From the NCBI GenBank assembly GCA_964411275.1, contig CAYPKG010000007.1, positions 1 to 64,000 of the forward strand: DNA of 64,000 nucleotides. Direction: 5' to 3'. This DNA is from CAYPKG01 sp964411275. Its GTDB lineage: Bacteria; Bacillota; Clostridia; Christensenellales; CAG-138. Below the pieces are notes generated by a model, which ran no database searches, was not told where the DNA came from, and saw only the letters and a program-made list of their open reading frames with translations. Shown piece by piece: positions 7,484 to 16,345 of the stretch. Positions within the stretch are counted from its first letter, which is position 1; each line of letters starts with the position of its first letter. Position numbers and translations under genes: made by a program.

Positions 7484-8376
7484 CCCATTGTTACCCGGTT
7501 TTTTCCGTTCTTTTTGCTTTCATACATCAATCGATCCGCGCGGTCTACCACGGATTGAAGCGTATCCCCCTGCCTGAAAATGGTGATTCCGATGGATATG
7601 GTGACCCGCAAAGGGTTCCCTTCGTGCATTATCTCAGTATTGGCCACAAGCTGGCGGAACCTTTCCGCGATGCTTTCTATCTCGCTCGCCTTTCCGATTT
7701 GGTAGACGCCCACATATTCTTCCCCGCCCCAGCGCCCTACGAGGTCGGTACTGCGCACCGATCTTTTCAGGCTGGTGGCAATATTGACAAGCACAGCGTC
7801 TCCAACCTCATGCCCATACTGGTTGTTGAAGGAACTGAAGGAATCGATATCTGCGAAAAGCACGGCAACCTCTTTACCGAACCGCTTGTGTTCGCTAATT
7901 TTGTATTCCAGAAAACTCTCCAAATACTTGCGGTTTGGCAGGGCTGTAAGCGTATCATGCATGGCTATTCCGGTCAATCGTTCTACAAGGTCGTCCTCAT
8001 AGACCTTAGGGGAGTTTTGGGTAAACACCTCGATGGCGCCGGCGATTTCACCGTTTTCCAATACGGGTATGATTTTTACGGCGATCGGGATGCGGTATCC
8101 TTTTTTATGGCGCACAAAAACATTATCCATGCGTTTGAGGCCGTCGTTAAGCGTGGCAAATAACGGACAACCAACGGTGCATAGGGGCCGCCCCTGATCA
8201 TCAATATGATTTAAATGTGATTCCTGACACCTTTTGCCCACGATTTCATCGGCGCTGTATCCTGTGATCTCTTCGGCCGCTGTATTCCAAAAAAGAATGG
8301 TTCGATGGGTGTCAACATAATAAACCCCGTCGCTCAGGTTGTTGATGATACATAAATAAAGTTGTTCCATCTGCAT
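7480..8376 (-). CDS. PAS-GGDEF diguanylate cyclase
   Basis: A 298-residue soluble sensor enzyme. Residues 5-115 form a PAS domain that includes a paired-cysteine element (LCTVGCP, cysteines 66 and 70). Residues 140-298 form a GGDEF domain with the active variant GGEEY at 217-221. An RxxD inhibitory site (R208-D211) stands five residues ahead, so the enzyme should make cyclic di-GMP from two GTP under product inhibition. No membrane segment is visible. The start has GGAGG nine bases upstream and a consensus promoter. It is monocistronic and no c-di-GMP target is in the window. Confidence 0.93.
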   Translation of the reverse strand: MQMEQLYLCIINNLSDGVYYVDTHRTILFWNTAAEEITGYSADEIVGKRCQESHLNHIDDQGRPLCTVGCPLFATLNDGLKRMDNVFVRHKKGYRIPIAVKIIPVLENGEIAGAIEVFTQNSPKVYEDDLVERLTGIAMHDTLTALPNRKYLESFLEYKISEHKRFGKEVAVLFADIDSFSSFNNQYGHEVGDAVLVNIATSLKRSVRSTDLVGRWGGEEYVGVYQIGKASEIESIAERFRQLVANTEIMHEGNPLRVTISIGITIFRQGDTLQSVVDRADRLMYESKKNGKNRVTMG

Positions 8377-8437
8377 GGGGAAGGCCTCCTGTTGCTTTCA
8401 TAAAAGTTACAAACCAGAGCCAGCATTTGTTAAAATC

Positions 8438-8466
8438 AGTATAACGCATACGCCTTTTTGCGTCAA
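8438..8466 (-). promoter_or_regulatory. promoter of the diguanylate cyclase gene
   Basis: TTGACG (8461-8466), 17-base spacer, TATACT (8438-8443) on the minus strand, about 60 bases ahead of the ATG. Confidence 0.75.
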
Positions 8467-8485
8467 ATTACAAGGGCAACATACG

Positions 8486-8553
8486 CGCGAGAACAAAGAA
8501 ACCGCCCATAAACGGCTACTTTTGGCACATGGGTCCACTCACCTTACCTTAAG
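8486..8553 (-). repeat. partial copy of the MITE-like element (one end only)
   Basis: Read on the minus strand this begins CTTAAGGTAAGG and runs through CCCATGTGCC, AAGTAGCCGTTTATGGGC and GTTTCTTTGTTCTCG. It is near-identical to the left end of the full element at 21715-22000, then diverges. It overlaps the end of the helicase gene and supplies its last codons and stop. Confidence 0.8.
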
Positions 8554-10710
8554 CTTGGCCCGAAAGGAAATGGAACGGGGCGTATCCATTTCGTCAAACT
8601 GGACAATATAGGCGGCTTTCGCCAGATCTACCTCTATGATAACGCCTGCACCTAATATATCGTGGGTCACCCGCTGCCCCTCGGCAAGAGGCTGATGTTC
8701 TGAATTCTCCACAAGGTGCCGCAACGTAAACTCAATATGCTCCCGTGCCCCGGCAATCAATCCTTCCCTTGGTTTTTGCGTGTACTGCAGCAATTCAGGG
8801 TCAATGTCCAGCAAAAATCGGGAAGGATAGCGTATGGAACCGTCAAAGTTCCGGCCTTCAGCCTCAGATACATGCAGTCCCTTTTCCGCCCGTGTCACGG
8901 CGACGAAGGCGAGCCTGCGTTCCTCCTCCATCGCTTGCAGCGTATTGATCTTTCTTGACGGGAAAATCCCTTCATTCATCCCGCAAAGAAAGACATATGG
9001 AAACTCTAAGCCTTTTGCGGCGTGGACTGTCATCAACTTTACTTTGTCCCGGGTATCCTCCACATCGCTGTTGGTAAACAGCGACACATGGGCCAGATAA
9101 TGCTCTAACGTGCTTTCCTCTCCACAGGAAGTTTCGTATTCATATATGGACTGCTTCAACTCCGCAAGATTATCAAGGCGTTCCTGGCTCCCCTGTGTCC
9201 GGAGCATCCTTTCATAACCGCTTTCATTCAGGATGGCAGACAGCACATCGGAAATCTGCCGCTGGGCATAGTTGGAGGAAAACGACTCGATCAGGGAAAT
9301 GAATTGCGTTGCTTTTGTGCCTTTGAATATTTCATTGTCAAGTGTTTTGGCCAGCGCCTCATACAAAGAACAATGATTTTGCGCCGCGTACTCCTGCAAG
9401 AACTTCATGCGCCTTTCTCCAAGGTTCCGCTTGGGCACGTTGGCGATGCGCATGAAAGACAGATCATCCTTGTAGGCGATCAAACGCAGATACGACAGGG
9501 TATCCTTGATCTCCATGCGCCCAAAGAACTGAACGCCGCTGTAGATGGTATACGGGATTTTCTCCTTCAAAAACACCTCTTCAATGGTACGCGTAACATA
9601 GTGCGCCCTGTACAATATGGTCATATCACGGTACGTGATCCCCTGCCCGTGAAGCGCCTTTGTCCGTTCCGCGATCCAGTTAGCCTCCGCCTCGAATGTA
9701 TCCGCGTGGTGGCATACCACTTCTCCCCCACCCGGCAGCATGGGCAGCAATTCTTTTTTGATCCGGGTTTTGTTTTTGTCGATCAGCGAATTTGCAACAC
9801 GAATTATTTGCGGTGTGGAACGATAATTTTCCATCATCATAATGGTTTTTACGTTGGCAAACGCCTTTTCGAAATCCATCAGATACCGAACGTCGGCCCC
9901 GCGCCATGTATAAATCGTCTGGTCAGGATCCCCCACAATAAACAGGTTTTTGTGATACCCGCACAGCACTTCCATGAGCCTGTATTGCAGCGCGTCAATG
10001 TCCTGAAACTCATCGATCATGATGTACGCGAGCCGTTTTTGCCATTTGCGCCGGATTGCTTCATTCTCCTCGAATATGTACAAAGAGAATTTTATCAAAT
10101 CATTATAGTCCAGCCCAAAACATTTCTTTTCCTGATACAGGTAACCATAGAAAATGATGTCCGAAGGCTCCGTGGCATCATTGTATTTTTGCTGCAAAGT
10201 ACCCAATGACATTGTAATCATGTCGAGGTAATAATCCGGATTTCTCTTTAATTTACGGATTTCAATCATGTCCCTCGCCTTATTGAATGTCATGTCCCGC
10301 AGCGTCAAGCCCCGCTCTTCATAAATGATTTTCAGCATGGCGTCAATATCCGAGTTATCCAGCACTAAAAAGCTTTTTGGATACTGCACCGCATGGCTGT
10401 CCTCCTGTAAGATGGACACGCAAAATCCATGAAATGTATTGATATAACCGGTGTCATTGTCGCCTGTGAGGTTGTGAATGCGCCGTCGCATTTCATTTGC
10501 CGATTTGTTGGTGAACGTAACGCAGAGTATATTGCTAGGAAGAATGCCGATCTCATTGACCAAATACGCAAAGCGCCTGGAAAGCGCCCGGGTCTTTCCA
10601 GAACCGGCGCCGGCAATGACCCGGATATACCCCTCTGTTGAGGTGATCGCCTCCCGTTGCGCTTTATTGACGCCCCAGAGAATATCATCCAATTTGTATC
10701 CACCCTTCAT
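8539..10710 (-). CDS. UvrD/PcrA-family superfamily 1 DNA helicase
   Basis: A 723-residue 3'-5' helicase with all SF1A motifs: Q motif NKAQREAI, Walker A AGAGSGKT (33-40), Walker B MIDEFQD, motif III VGDPDQTIYTWRG, motif IV ENYRST, motif V TVHAAKGLEF and motif VI AVTRAEKGL. It unwinds DNA in repair and replication restart. An ATG at 10710 and a TTG at 10692 (preceded by AAGGGTGG) are both possible starts. The last residues (LKVR) and the stop codon lie inside a repeat element. It follows the DUF4003 gene by 18 bases, likely as one transcript. Confidence 0.95.
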   Translation of the reverse strand: MKGGYKLDDILWGVNKAQREAITSTEGYIRVIAGAGSGKTRALSRRFAYLVNEIGILPSNILCVTFTNKSANEMRRRIHNLTGDNDTGYINTFHGFCVSILQEDSHAVQYPKSFLVLDNSDIDAMLKIIYEERGLTLRDMTFNKARDMIEIRKLKRNPDYYLDMITMSLGTLQQKYNDATEPSDIIFYGYLYQEKKCFGLDYNDLIKFSLYIFEENEAIRRKWQKRLAYIMIDEFQDIDALQYRLMEVLCGYHKNLFIVGDPDQTIYTWRGADVRYLMDFEKAFANVKTIMMMENYRSTPQIIRVANSLIDKNKTRIKKELLPMLPGGGEVVCHHADTFEAEANWIAERTKALHGQGITYRDMTILYRAHYVTRTIEEVFLKEKIPYTIYSGVQFFGRMEIKDTLSYLRLIAYKDDLSFMRIANVPKRNLGERRMKFLQEYAAQNHCSLYEALAKTLDNEIFKGTKATQFISLIESFSSNYAQRQISDVLSAILNESGYERMLRTQGSQERLDNLAELKQSIYEYETSCGEESTLEHYLAHVSLFTNSDVEDTRDKVKLMTVHAAKGLEFPYVFLCGMNEGIFPSRKINTLQAMEEERRLAFVAVTRAEKGLHVSEAEGRNFDGSIRYPSRFLLDIDPELLQYTQKPREGLIAGAREHIEFTLRHLVENSEHQPLAEGQRVTHDILGAGVIIEVDLAKAAYIVQFDEMDTPRSISFRAKLKVR

Positions 10711-10728
10711 ACATTTTCCGCCTGGGCC

Positions 10729-11712
10729 TCAGGACGAGCTGGACGCGGCCGCCGCCGCGCTGGCCGCCGCGGCTGAACAAACTGCCGCCTGCTGCGCGAT
10801 GACCAATGAAATCACGCCGTTGAGCGCCGCGACTTCCATCGTTTGCATTGCTGGAATGGCGCCACTCATCACGAGCATGCCCGCATACATCAAGCGCTGC
10901 TTCGCGCCGATGCCGAAAGCCCCAAAGCCTTTGTGTTCTTTTAGAAAATCGCCGGCTTGCATAATCTCCTCCGCCAGCACTTCAATACCGGTTTGCGTTA
11001 GCGCCAGCGCGCCCAGGGTAGGCAGCTCATACCCCGTGCCGTATTTGTAGCCGCGTTCCTTGAGATATGCATACAGCCGGGCCACTTTGCCGCATTTATC
11101 CTCTGCCGGGCCGTCCCCCAGCGCAAGCACATGGCTGAGCGCTTGAACCGCGTTGCCCGACCAGAACCCCTTCTTTAAAATGGCATAGCACCGCTCCATT
11201 TCATCGGCTATCTCTTCCTCATCAAGCCCCGACAGCGCAAGGAGCGCGGCAAAGGCGCTGTCCTCCCCCGAGGTAAGGAACGGGTGTGCCCGCTTCATAC
11301 GGTTATAAATCCCCCGCGTGCGCTCCGCGATTGCCTCATACTGGGAGGGATCGGCCAAATCCGTAATGGAAACCGCCGCAATTGTTAAGTATTCACAGCT
11401 ATGAAACAGCTCCTTTAATTTGCTGTAGACCAGCAGAATGCGATCCATTTTTTCCTGTGGATTTTCCGACAGCGCCAGGGAAGTGACCGTGGCCATTTTA
11501 GATATTCCCCTGAAATTTGAAAACAGGCCGGTATTGAGTTTAAGCAATTCATAACACGCCCGCATCGCCTGTGCATCGGCAATTATGTCCTTCGCGGTGA
11601 ACATCTCAGCACACAGCGGATAAATATATGACGTTTCCCAACCAAACTCCGCTTTGATGATGTCCCGGTTCAGGATAAACAGTTCACAACGGTTTTGCAA
11701 TTCAGTTTTCAT
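10729..11712 (-). CDS. DUF4003 family protein
   Basis: A 327-residue, largely helical protein of the DUF4003 family, recognised by LLKLNTGLFSNFRG near residue 55, SCEYLTIAAVSI near 128, and HPFLTSGEDSAFAALLALSG near 165. Function is unknown; the family occurs in Bacillota. The C-terminus is a low-complexity Ala/Ser tail (last ~17 residues) after a predicted helical hairpin. It precedes the UvrD helicase on the same strand. Nothing in the sequence shows a catalytic site. Confidence 0.8.
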   Translation of the reverse strand: MKTELQNRCELFILNRDIIKAEFGWETSYIYPLCAEMFTAKDIIADAQAMRACYELLKLNTGLFSNFRGISKMATVTSLALSENPQEKMDRILLVYSKLKELFHSCEYLTIAAVSITDLADPSQYEAIAERTRGIYNRMKRAHPFLTSGEDSAFAALLALSGLDEEEIADEMERCYAILKKGFWSGNAVQALSHVLALGDGPAEDKCGKVARLYAYLKERGYKYGTGYELPTLGALALTQTGIEVLAEEIMQAGDFLKEHKGFGAFGIGAKQRLMYAGMLVMSGAIPAMQTMEVAALNGVISLVIAQQAAVCSAAAASAAAAASSSS

Positions 11713-11900
11713 ATAACTCCTTCAAGCTCACAATTTTCATGACTATGTCCCACACGATACCTCCATTATAGTTCTTAGCGCAAAAAATTCCTAGTCATTC
11801 CACAAACGCAATAGCCAACGCAAGGATTAAGGCTGCCAAGACCATTATTTTTCGTCCCCCAAACTCTATTATTATAGCCACATTCGCCGCGCTTGCCCAG

Positions 11901-11929
11901 TTGACAGTCTGTTTCCATTTTGTTAAGAT
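11901..11929 (+). promoter_or_regulatory. promoter of the second gntR gene
   Basis: TTGACA (11901-11906), 17 bases, TAAGAT (11924-11929), 40 bases before the ATG at 11969. Confidence 0.7.
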
Positions 11930-11968
11930 AAGGCAGACGTTTAATTTCAGCTTTGACAGGATGGATCA

Positions 11969-12712
11969 ATGAACAGTCATCTGAAAAATCTCATTAAGGA
12001 AATTTACGCCGGCATCGATGACGGTAGCATAGTAAATGATGGACAACTCCTCACGGAGCGTGAACTCTGCGAGGTGTACGGTGTAAAACGCGGCCTTTTG
12101 CAAAAGGCGCTGGTGGCACTGGAAACCCTTGGGATTATAGACATTCGCGACCGTCAAGGTATATTTTTGATCAATAGTTCTACAAAGCTGCTTTCGGATA
12201 ATTTGCCCTTCCTGTTCACCCATTCTCCGGTTTTGATATATGGACAGGCAATGGAAACGCGCGTGGTGCTTGAACCCAAGGCAGCCTCCCTGGCCGCACT
12301 TGCCTGTACTCCAAAATGGGCGGAGATACTCGAAAGCGAAATTCATTATATGGAAGAGCTAAACATCGACAATAGCGTGAATACGGAAGCGAAAGCCGAG
12401 CGCGCCTACCAACATAACATCATCATGCATGCCACAATCATCGAGATGACAGGCAATATGGTTTTAATGAACGTATATCAATACCTCTCGGAAATGTCCA
12501 ACAACGTTTTTGCCATCCTTGGGCGCACCCCTTCCGGGTTCCAGCCCTATGCATTGTGGCCGGATCTGCTGATCCCTGAGCACAAACGCATTGTCAAAGC
12601 AATCATCGAACAAAAGCCCGAGGAAGCGGAGCTTGCGATGTATACCCATTTGAAAAACTCGCAACAGCGCAACAGTTCCACCATGCTTGCAAGGCGTCTT
12701 GATCTCATCTGA
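11969..12712 (+). CDS. GntR-family (FCD) transcriptional regulator
   Basis: A 247-residue regulator with an N-terminal winged helix (residues 5-70, with LTERELCEVYGVKRGLLQKA as the recognition region) and a C-terminal FCD domain including QHNIIMHATIIEMTGN and PEHKRIVKAI. It is transcribed toward the hydroxylase cluster. A promoter followed by two abutting TGGTTGACCA boxes lies 180 bases downstream of its stop. FCD repressors typically bind TGGTnnACCA-like sites, so this protein is the natural candidate to bind there. The ligand is unknown. Confidence 0.9.
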   Translation: MNSHLKNLIKEIYAGIDDGSIVNDGQLLTERELCEVYGVKRGLLQKALVALETLGIIDIRDRQGIFLINSSTKLLSDNLPFLFTHSPVLIYGQAMETRVVLEPKAASLAALACTPKWAEILESEIHYMEELNIDNSVNTEAKAERAYQHNIIMHATIIEMTGNMVLMNVYQYLSEMSNNVFAILGRTPSGFQPYALWPDLLIPEHKRIVKAIIEQKPEEAELAMYTHLKNSQQRNSSTMLARRLDLI

Positions 12713-12737
12713 ATGCTGGACGCATTCGTTTATCATT

Positions 12738-12776
12738 AAGAGCTTTTCTCTTAGCAACAGAGACAAGCTCTTTTCT
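12738..12776 (+). terminator. terminator after gntR
   Basis: Stem AAGAGCTT (12738-12745) pairs with AAGCTCTT (12765-12772), with an inner TCTCT/AGAGA pairing, followed by TTCTT. Confidence 0.7.
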
Positions 12777-12847
12777 TACGGAAGTTTCCAAACCAAAACT
12801 GTAGTGTGACCAAAAAATATTTTTGATCTCTTGTTATTTTTTTTAGC

Positions 12848-12876
12848 TTGCCTTTCTATAAAATATGTGCTAGTAT
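12848..12876 (+). promoter_or_regulatory. promoter of the hydroxylase cluster
   Basis: TTGCCT (12848-12853), 17 bases, TAGTAT (12871-12876). The predicted start point is near 12883, directly before the twin operators. Confidence 0.65.
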
Positions 12877-12890
12877 ACACAAAGAATTCT

Positions 12891-12910
12891 TGGTTGACCA
12901 TGGTTGACCA
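12891..12910. promoter_or_regulatory. two abutting TGGT-TG-ACCA operators
   Basis: The 10-base word TGGTTGACCA occurs twice with no gap (12891-12900, 12901-12910). Each has TGGT/ACCA inverted half-sites, the pattern bound by FadR/PdhR-type GntR proteins. They lie at about +8 to +27 of the promoter, consistent with repression by the neighbouring regulator. Confidence 0.7.
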
Positions 12911-13050
12911 AGCTCTTTTAAACAATGATACAGCCATCCAGGACGCTACTCCTCTTAAAGACCTTTGCCTTAGCGGATTTTTTAATGATCAAGAGCTCTA
13001 AGTTTCAAGTAAGATCAGCGGTAATAACATCAATTCAAGGAGGTACATAA

Positions 13051-13386
13051 ATGACTGTTTCATTTATCGGGCTCGGCGTTATGGGCAAATACATGGCGCT
13101 GAACATGAGCAAAAGCGGCGACTTGATTGCGGTAAGCGATATCATGTCCCACGCTTTCCCGGAGTTCACGGCGAAGGGCATCGATGCCAATACGCATATC
13201 GCCGAGGTTGTGAAGGCTGACATAATTTTCCTTAGCCTCCCAAACACAAAAATCGTGGAAAGCGTCATTGAAAATTGCAAGCCTCTGCTCAGGGCCGGTC
13301 AGATTGTTGTAGATCTCAGCACAATTAAGTACAATGCTACGGCGATAAGTTCCGCTTGCTCGCAAACCTTCCCATGCGCCACGTAG
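13051..13386 (+). pseudogene. 3-hydroxyisobutyrate-dehydrogenase-like, N-terminal fragment
   Basis: The frame opens well, with AAGGAGG and the Rossmann start VSFIGLGVMGKYMALNMSKSG. It continues through VVKADIIFLSLPN and IVVDLSTIKYNAT, then loses similarity after about residue 98 and stops at 13386. Family members are about 290 residues, so two thirds, including the catalytic-lysine helical domain, are missing. The break falls exactly where the amidohydrolase fragment begins in another frame, so an internal deletion fused two genes. The 111-residue product would be an isolated NAD-binding domain. Confidence 0.8.
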
Positions 13387-14003
13387 AAGAGGCCTGTCGG
13401 GAGATGGAGCGCGTCATGCAGCATCCCTGCGCGGTGGGTGTGCAGCTGGCTACAAATATTGCCGGGCAGGAGCTCGACGATCCGGCGCTTGAAGATTTTT
13501 TTGCATTGGCCGAGAGGCTTGGCGCCTTTATCCTTCTGCATCCATCTTATGTGATCGCGGATCCGCGCTTCCAGGAGTTCCATCTCAAAAACCTGATTGG
13601 CAACCCTCTTGACACAACGATCGCGGCGTTTCGCGTCATTGTCAGCGGCGTGCTGCAGCGTTACCCAAAGCTCAAAATTTGCCTGTCCCATGCCGGCGGC
13701 TATCTCCCCTTTGCCCTGCCGCGATTTGAGCATGGCAGGCAAGTTCGCAAAGAGCTTGCGTTCATGAATAACACAATGGGCGAGGTCTCGGAGCGGTTTT
13801 ATTATGATACCATTATTTATGATCCGCAAACGTTGGAATTCGCCATATCCAAGATGGGAGCCGCGCGCTTCCTCCTCGGCAGCGACTATCCATTCGATAT
13901 GGCCGATGCTCAGCCGGTTAAAATCGTTAACGCGTGCCGTCTGACGAAGGCGGAACGCCGCGCCATACTTGGAGGAACCGCACAGGGTTTGGAAAAAGGC
14001 TGA
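13338..14003 (+). pseudogene. ACMSD-like amidohydrolase, C-terminal fragment
   Basis: From YGDKFRLLANLPM this reads as the middle and end of an amidohydrolase_2 (aminocarboxymuconate-semialdehyde-decarboxylase-like) protein. Present are GVQLATNIAGQELDDP, the metal-ligand strand FILLHPS, KICLSHAGGYLPF and LLGSDYPFDMAD. The N-terminal ~100 residues with the HxH metal motif are absent. A stop at 13326-13328 closes the frame upstream, leaving only a TTG at 13356. This is a remnant, possibly still translated from the read-through leader but unlikely to be active. Confidence 0.8.
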
Positions 14004-14010
14004 GCCGTAT

Positions 14011-14050
14011 GTGCCAGGCGCGGTGCAATAGCGTGCTCCGCGCCTGGCAC
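14011..14050 (+). other. strong stem-loop ahead of the hydroxylase operon
   Basis: A perfect 13-bp stem, GTGCCAGGCGCGG (14011-14023) with its complement at 14038-14050 and a 14-base loop. It ends seven bases before the GGGAGG of the next gene. No T-tract follows, so an mRNA-processing or stabilising role is more likely than termination. Confidence 0.7.
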
Positions 14051-14068
14051 AAAAATGGGAGGTATGAT

Positions 14069-16345
14069 ATGAATGAGGTTACATATCCACGTCTGGACGC
14101 CCTCGATAAAGTGACAGGCCGGGCGCAGTACGTTGACGATATATCCTTCCCAAATATGCTGCACGCCGCAACAGTACACTGCCCCTATGCACACGCGGAA
14201 ATCCTTTCCATTGACGCTTCGGGCGCACTGGAGATGGAGGGCGTCGCGGGTGTTTTTCTTGCAAAGGATTGTCTGGGAACGCTGGGCAACCCGCAGGATA
14301 AGCCCGTACTTGCGGCGCGTTTTGCCCGCTATGCGGGAGACGGGATTGGGATTGTTGCGGCAGAGACGGAACAAATCGCCCGGGCGGCTGCAAAGCTTGT
14401 AAAGGTGCAGTATCAGCAATTGCCGGCGGTCTTTGACGTCATCGAAGCCGCAAAGCCTGGCGCGCCGCTTGTCCATCCAGAGGATACAAAAAGCAATGTG
14501 TTCTACACCCATGAAGTAGAAAAGGGCGAGGTCTCTCAGGGCTTTGCACAGGCAGACGTCATCGTTGAACACACCTATACCACGCCCCGGCACCATCATG
14601 GCGCAATCGAAACCGACGCTGTCATTACAGCGTTTCATGGCGGCCGGCTCACAGTCTACTGTTCGTGCAAGGGCGCCTTCGCCCTTCGTGACGCGGTTGC
14701 AAAAAACACCGGCCTGCCCCCCGAAAATGTGCAAATTATCCACGCGGCGATTGGCGGCACATTTGGGGGCAAGCAGGACGACACAATCGTGCTCGCCGGC
14801 CGCGCTGCCATTGTCACGCGCAAAACCGGACGTCCTTGTAAAATTGTATGGACCCGTGAGGAAACCATGATGGAAGGCTCCAAACGCCATCCCTTTCTCG
14901 CAACTTACAAGATCGGCGCAAAAAAAGATGGCCGTATCACCGCTATTCAAGTAACGGGCGCTGCGGACGCGGGCGCGTACAAATCGAAATCTATGAATGT
15001 GGTCAAACGTGCTGCGATTGAATGTTCCGGCCCTTACCATATTCCCAACGTTTCCATTGAGATCAGCGCAGTTCTCACGAATAATGTGTATTGTGACGCT
15101 GTGCGCGGGTTCGGCTCTCCACAGGTATATTTCGGGCTGGAAAGCACGATAAATGCGCTTGCGAAGAAGCTCGGCATGGATCCGCTCGCCATTCGAAAAG
15201 CAAACGCGCTGCGCGATGGCGATGTTTTCGCTACCGGCCAGAGGCTCAATTGCGTTGGTATTCGTGATTGTCTCGACAAACTTGAGGAGCTTTTTCCCTG
15301 CAAGCCGCTAAATGGCAATATCTGCGGCGACAAAGCTTATGGGCGCGGTATTGCCTGCCAAATTCGGGGCGAGTCGCACGGAAGCGGAGCAAACGACGTC
15401 TGTGGGGTAGATCTTATTGTATCCCCGGATGGCGTCATCACGCTGAACACCGGTATCACAGAGATGGGTCAGGGAACCCATACGGGACTTGCTCTCGTGG
15501 CAAGAGAGCTGCTTTTAATTGACGACTGGGCGCGCTTTCGCGCAGGAACCGTGGATACGGATGTCGTGCCTTTCGCCACCCCCACCACCGCGTCGCGGGG
15601 TACGATCTCAGGGGCCAACGCAACCTATCTGGCGGTACAGGACCTTTTGCATAATCTGTCAGCTGTGCTGGCAACGGCCTTTAAAATTCCGCGTGACAGC
15701 ATCCTGTTTCGAAACGGACGTTTCTACTATGCCAATGGTGCGCTGCAGTGCAGCTTTGACGAAGCGGTAGCCCTGTCCTACAAGCAGGGTATTGAGCCAA
15801 AGGGTTGTGGCCGCTGGACCGCGCCTAAAACAGACTGGAATTATGAGAAGAAATGTGGCAATGCCTTCTACTCCTATAGTTACGGCGCAGCGGGGGCGCA
15901 AGTCGAGATTGATCTCGTGTCCGGCAAGATCGAGGTGCAAAACATCATATGTCTGCACGATGCCGGTAAGATTATCAACTACGCGGGAGCGAAAGGCCAG
16001 CTTGAGGGTGGAATTGTGATGGCGCTCGGCCACTGCACAAGCGAGGAGCTGATCCTCTGCGAAGGCCAGGTTCAAACAACAAATTTCAACACCTACCTCA
16101 TGCCCACCAGCCTCGACATCCACACCCTGATTGGCGAACCTGTTGCGCTTGTGCCCAACGAGACGCCCATGGGCGTGCACGGTGTGGCTGAGGGAGCAAC
16201 GGTACTCGCCGCGGCGGTGATCGCAAACGCTGTTGAAGATGCCCTGGGCGTGAGAATTTACGATCTTCCGTTAAGCCTTGAGCGGATACGCGCTGCAATT
16301 GAAGAGGCCCGTTTCAGAGCGGACTGGAAGGAGGAGGCCGAGTGA
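14069..16345 (+). CDS. xanthine dehydrogenase family, molybdopterin-binding subunit
   Basis: A 758-residue large subunit of a molybdenum hydroxylase. Cofactor-contact motifs are GGTFGGKQDD, RGFGSPQ and GITEMGQGTHTG, and the C-terminal PMGVHGVAEGATV carries the expected catalytic glutamate. These enzymes hydroxylate N-heterocycles or related carbons with water as oxygen donor. The ATG at 14069 follows GGGAGG; an open extension upstream is rejected because homology begins at the ATG. The next gene overlaps by four bases. Substrate is uncertain: purine, nicotinate or another heterocycle. Confidence 0.93.
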   Translation: MNEVTYPRLDALDKVTGRAQYVDDISFPNMLHAATVHCPYAHAEILSIDASGALEMEGVAGVFLAKDCLGTLGNPQDKPVLAARFARYAGDGIGIVAAETEQIARAAAKLVKVQYQQLPAVFDVIEAAKPGAPLVHPEDTKSNVFYTHEVEKGEVSQGFAQADVIVEHTYTTPRHHHGAIETDAVITAFHGGRLTVYCSCKGAFALRDAVAKNTGLPPENVQIIHAAIGGTFGGKQDDTIVLAGRAAIVTRKTGRPCKIVWTREETMMEGSKRHPFLATYKIGAKKDGRITAIQVTGAADAGAYKSKSMNVVKRAAIECSGPYHIPNVSIEISAVLTNNVYCDAVRGFGSPQVYFGLESTINALAKKLGMDPLAIRKANALRDGDVFATGQRLNCVGIRDCLDKLEELFPCKPLNGNICGDKAYGRGIACQIRGESHGSGANDVCGVDLIVSPDGVITLNTGITEMGQGTHTGLALVARELLLIDDWARFRAGTVDTDVVPFATPTTASRGTISGANATYLAVQDLLHNLSAVLATAFKIPRDSILFRNGRFYYANGALQCSFDEAVALSYKQGIEPKGCGRWTAPKTDWNYEKKCGNAFYSYSYGAAGAQVEIDLVSGKIEVQNIICLHDAGKIINYAGAKGQLEGGIVMALGHCTSEELILCEGQVQTTNFNTYLMPTSLDIHTLIGEPVALVPNETPMGVHGVAEGATVLAAAVIANAVEDALGVRIYDLPLSLERIRAAIEEARFRADWKEEAE

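Larger units (their letters stand above)
12713..13050 (+). other. 338-bp intergenic control region
   Basis: Contains a terminator for gntR (12738-12776), a promoter (12848-12876), twin operators (12891-12910), and an AAGGAGG ribosome binding site just ahead of 13051. A 42-codon ATG frame inside (from 12926) has no ribosome binding site and is not called. Confidence 0.75.

Noticed and set aside
7480..8376. Diguanylate cyclase regarded as degenerate because the motif is GGEEY
   Set aside because: GGEEF/GGEEY-type variants are generally active and the I-site and metal aspartate are in place.
12926..13048. Short ATG frame in the leader of the hydroxylase cluster
   Set aside because: No ribosome binding site; composition not protein-like.
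13910..15040. 376-codon antisense frame opposite the hydroxylase large subunit
   Set aside because: It is the shadow of a GC-rich real gene; no ribosome binding site and no domain resemblance.
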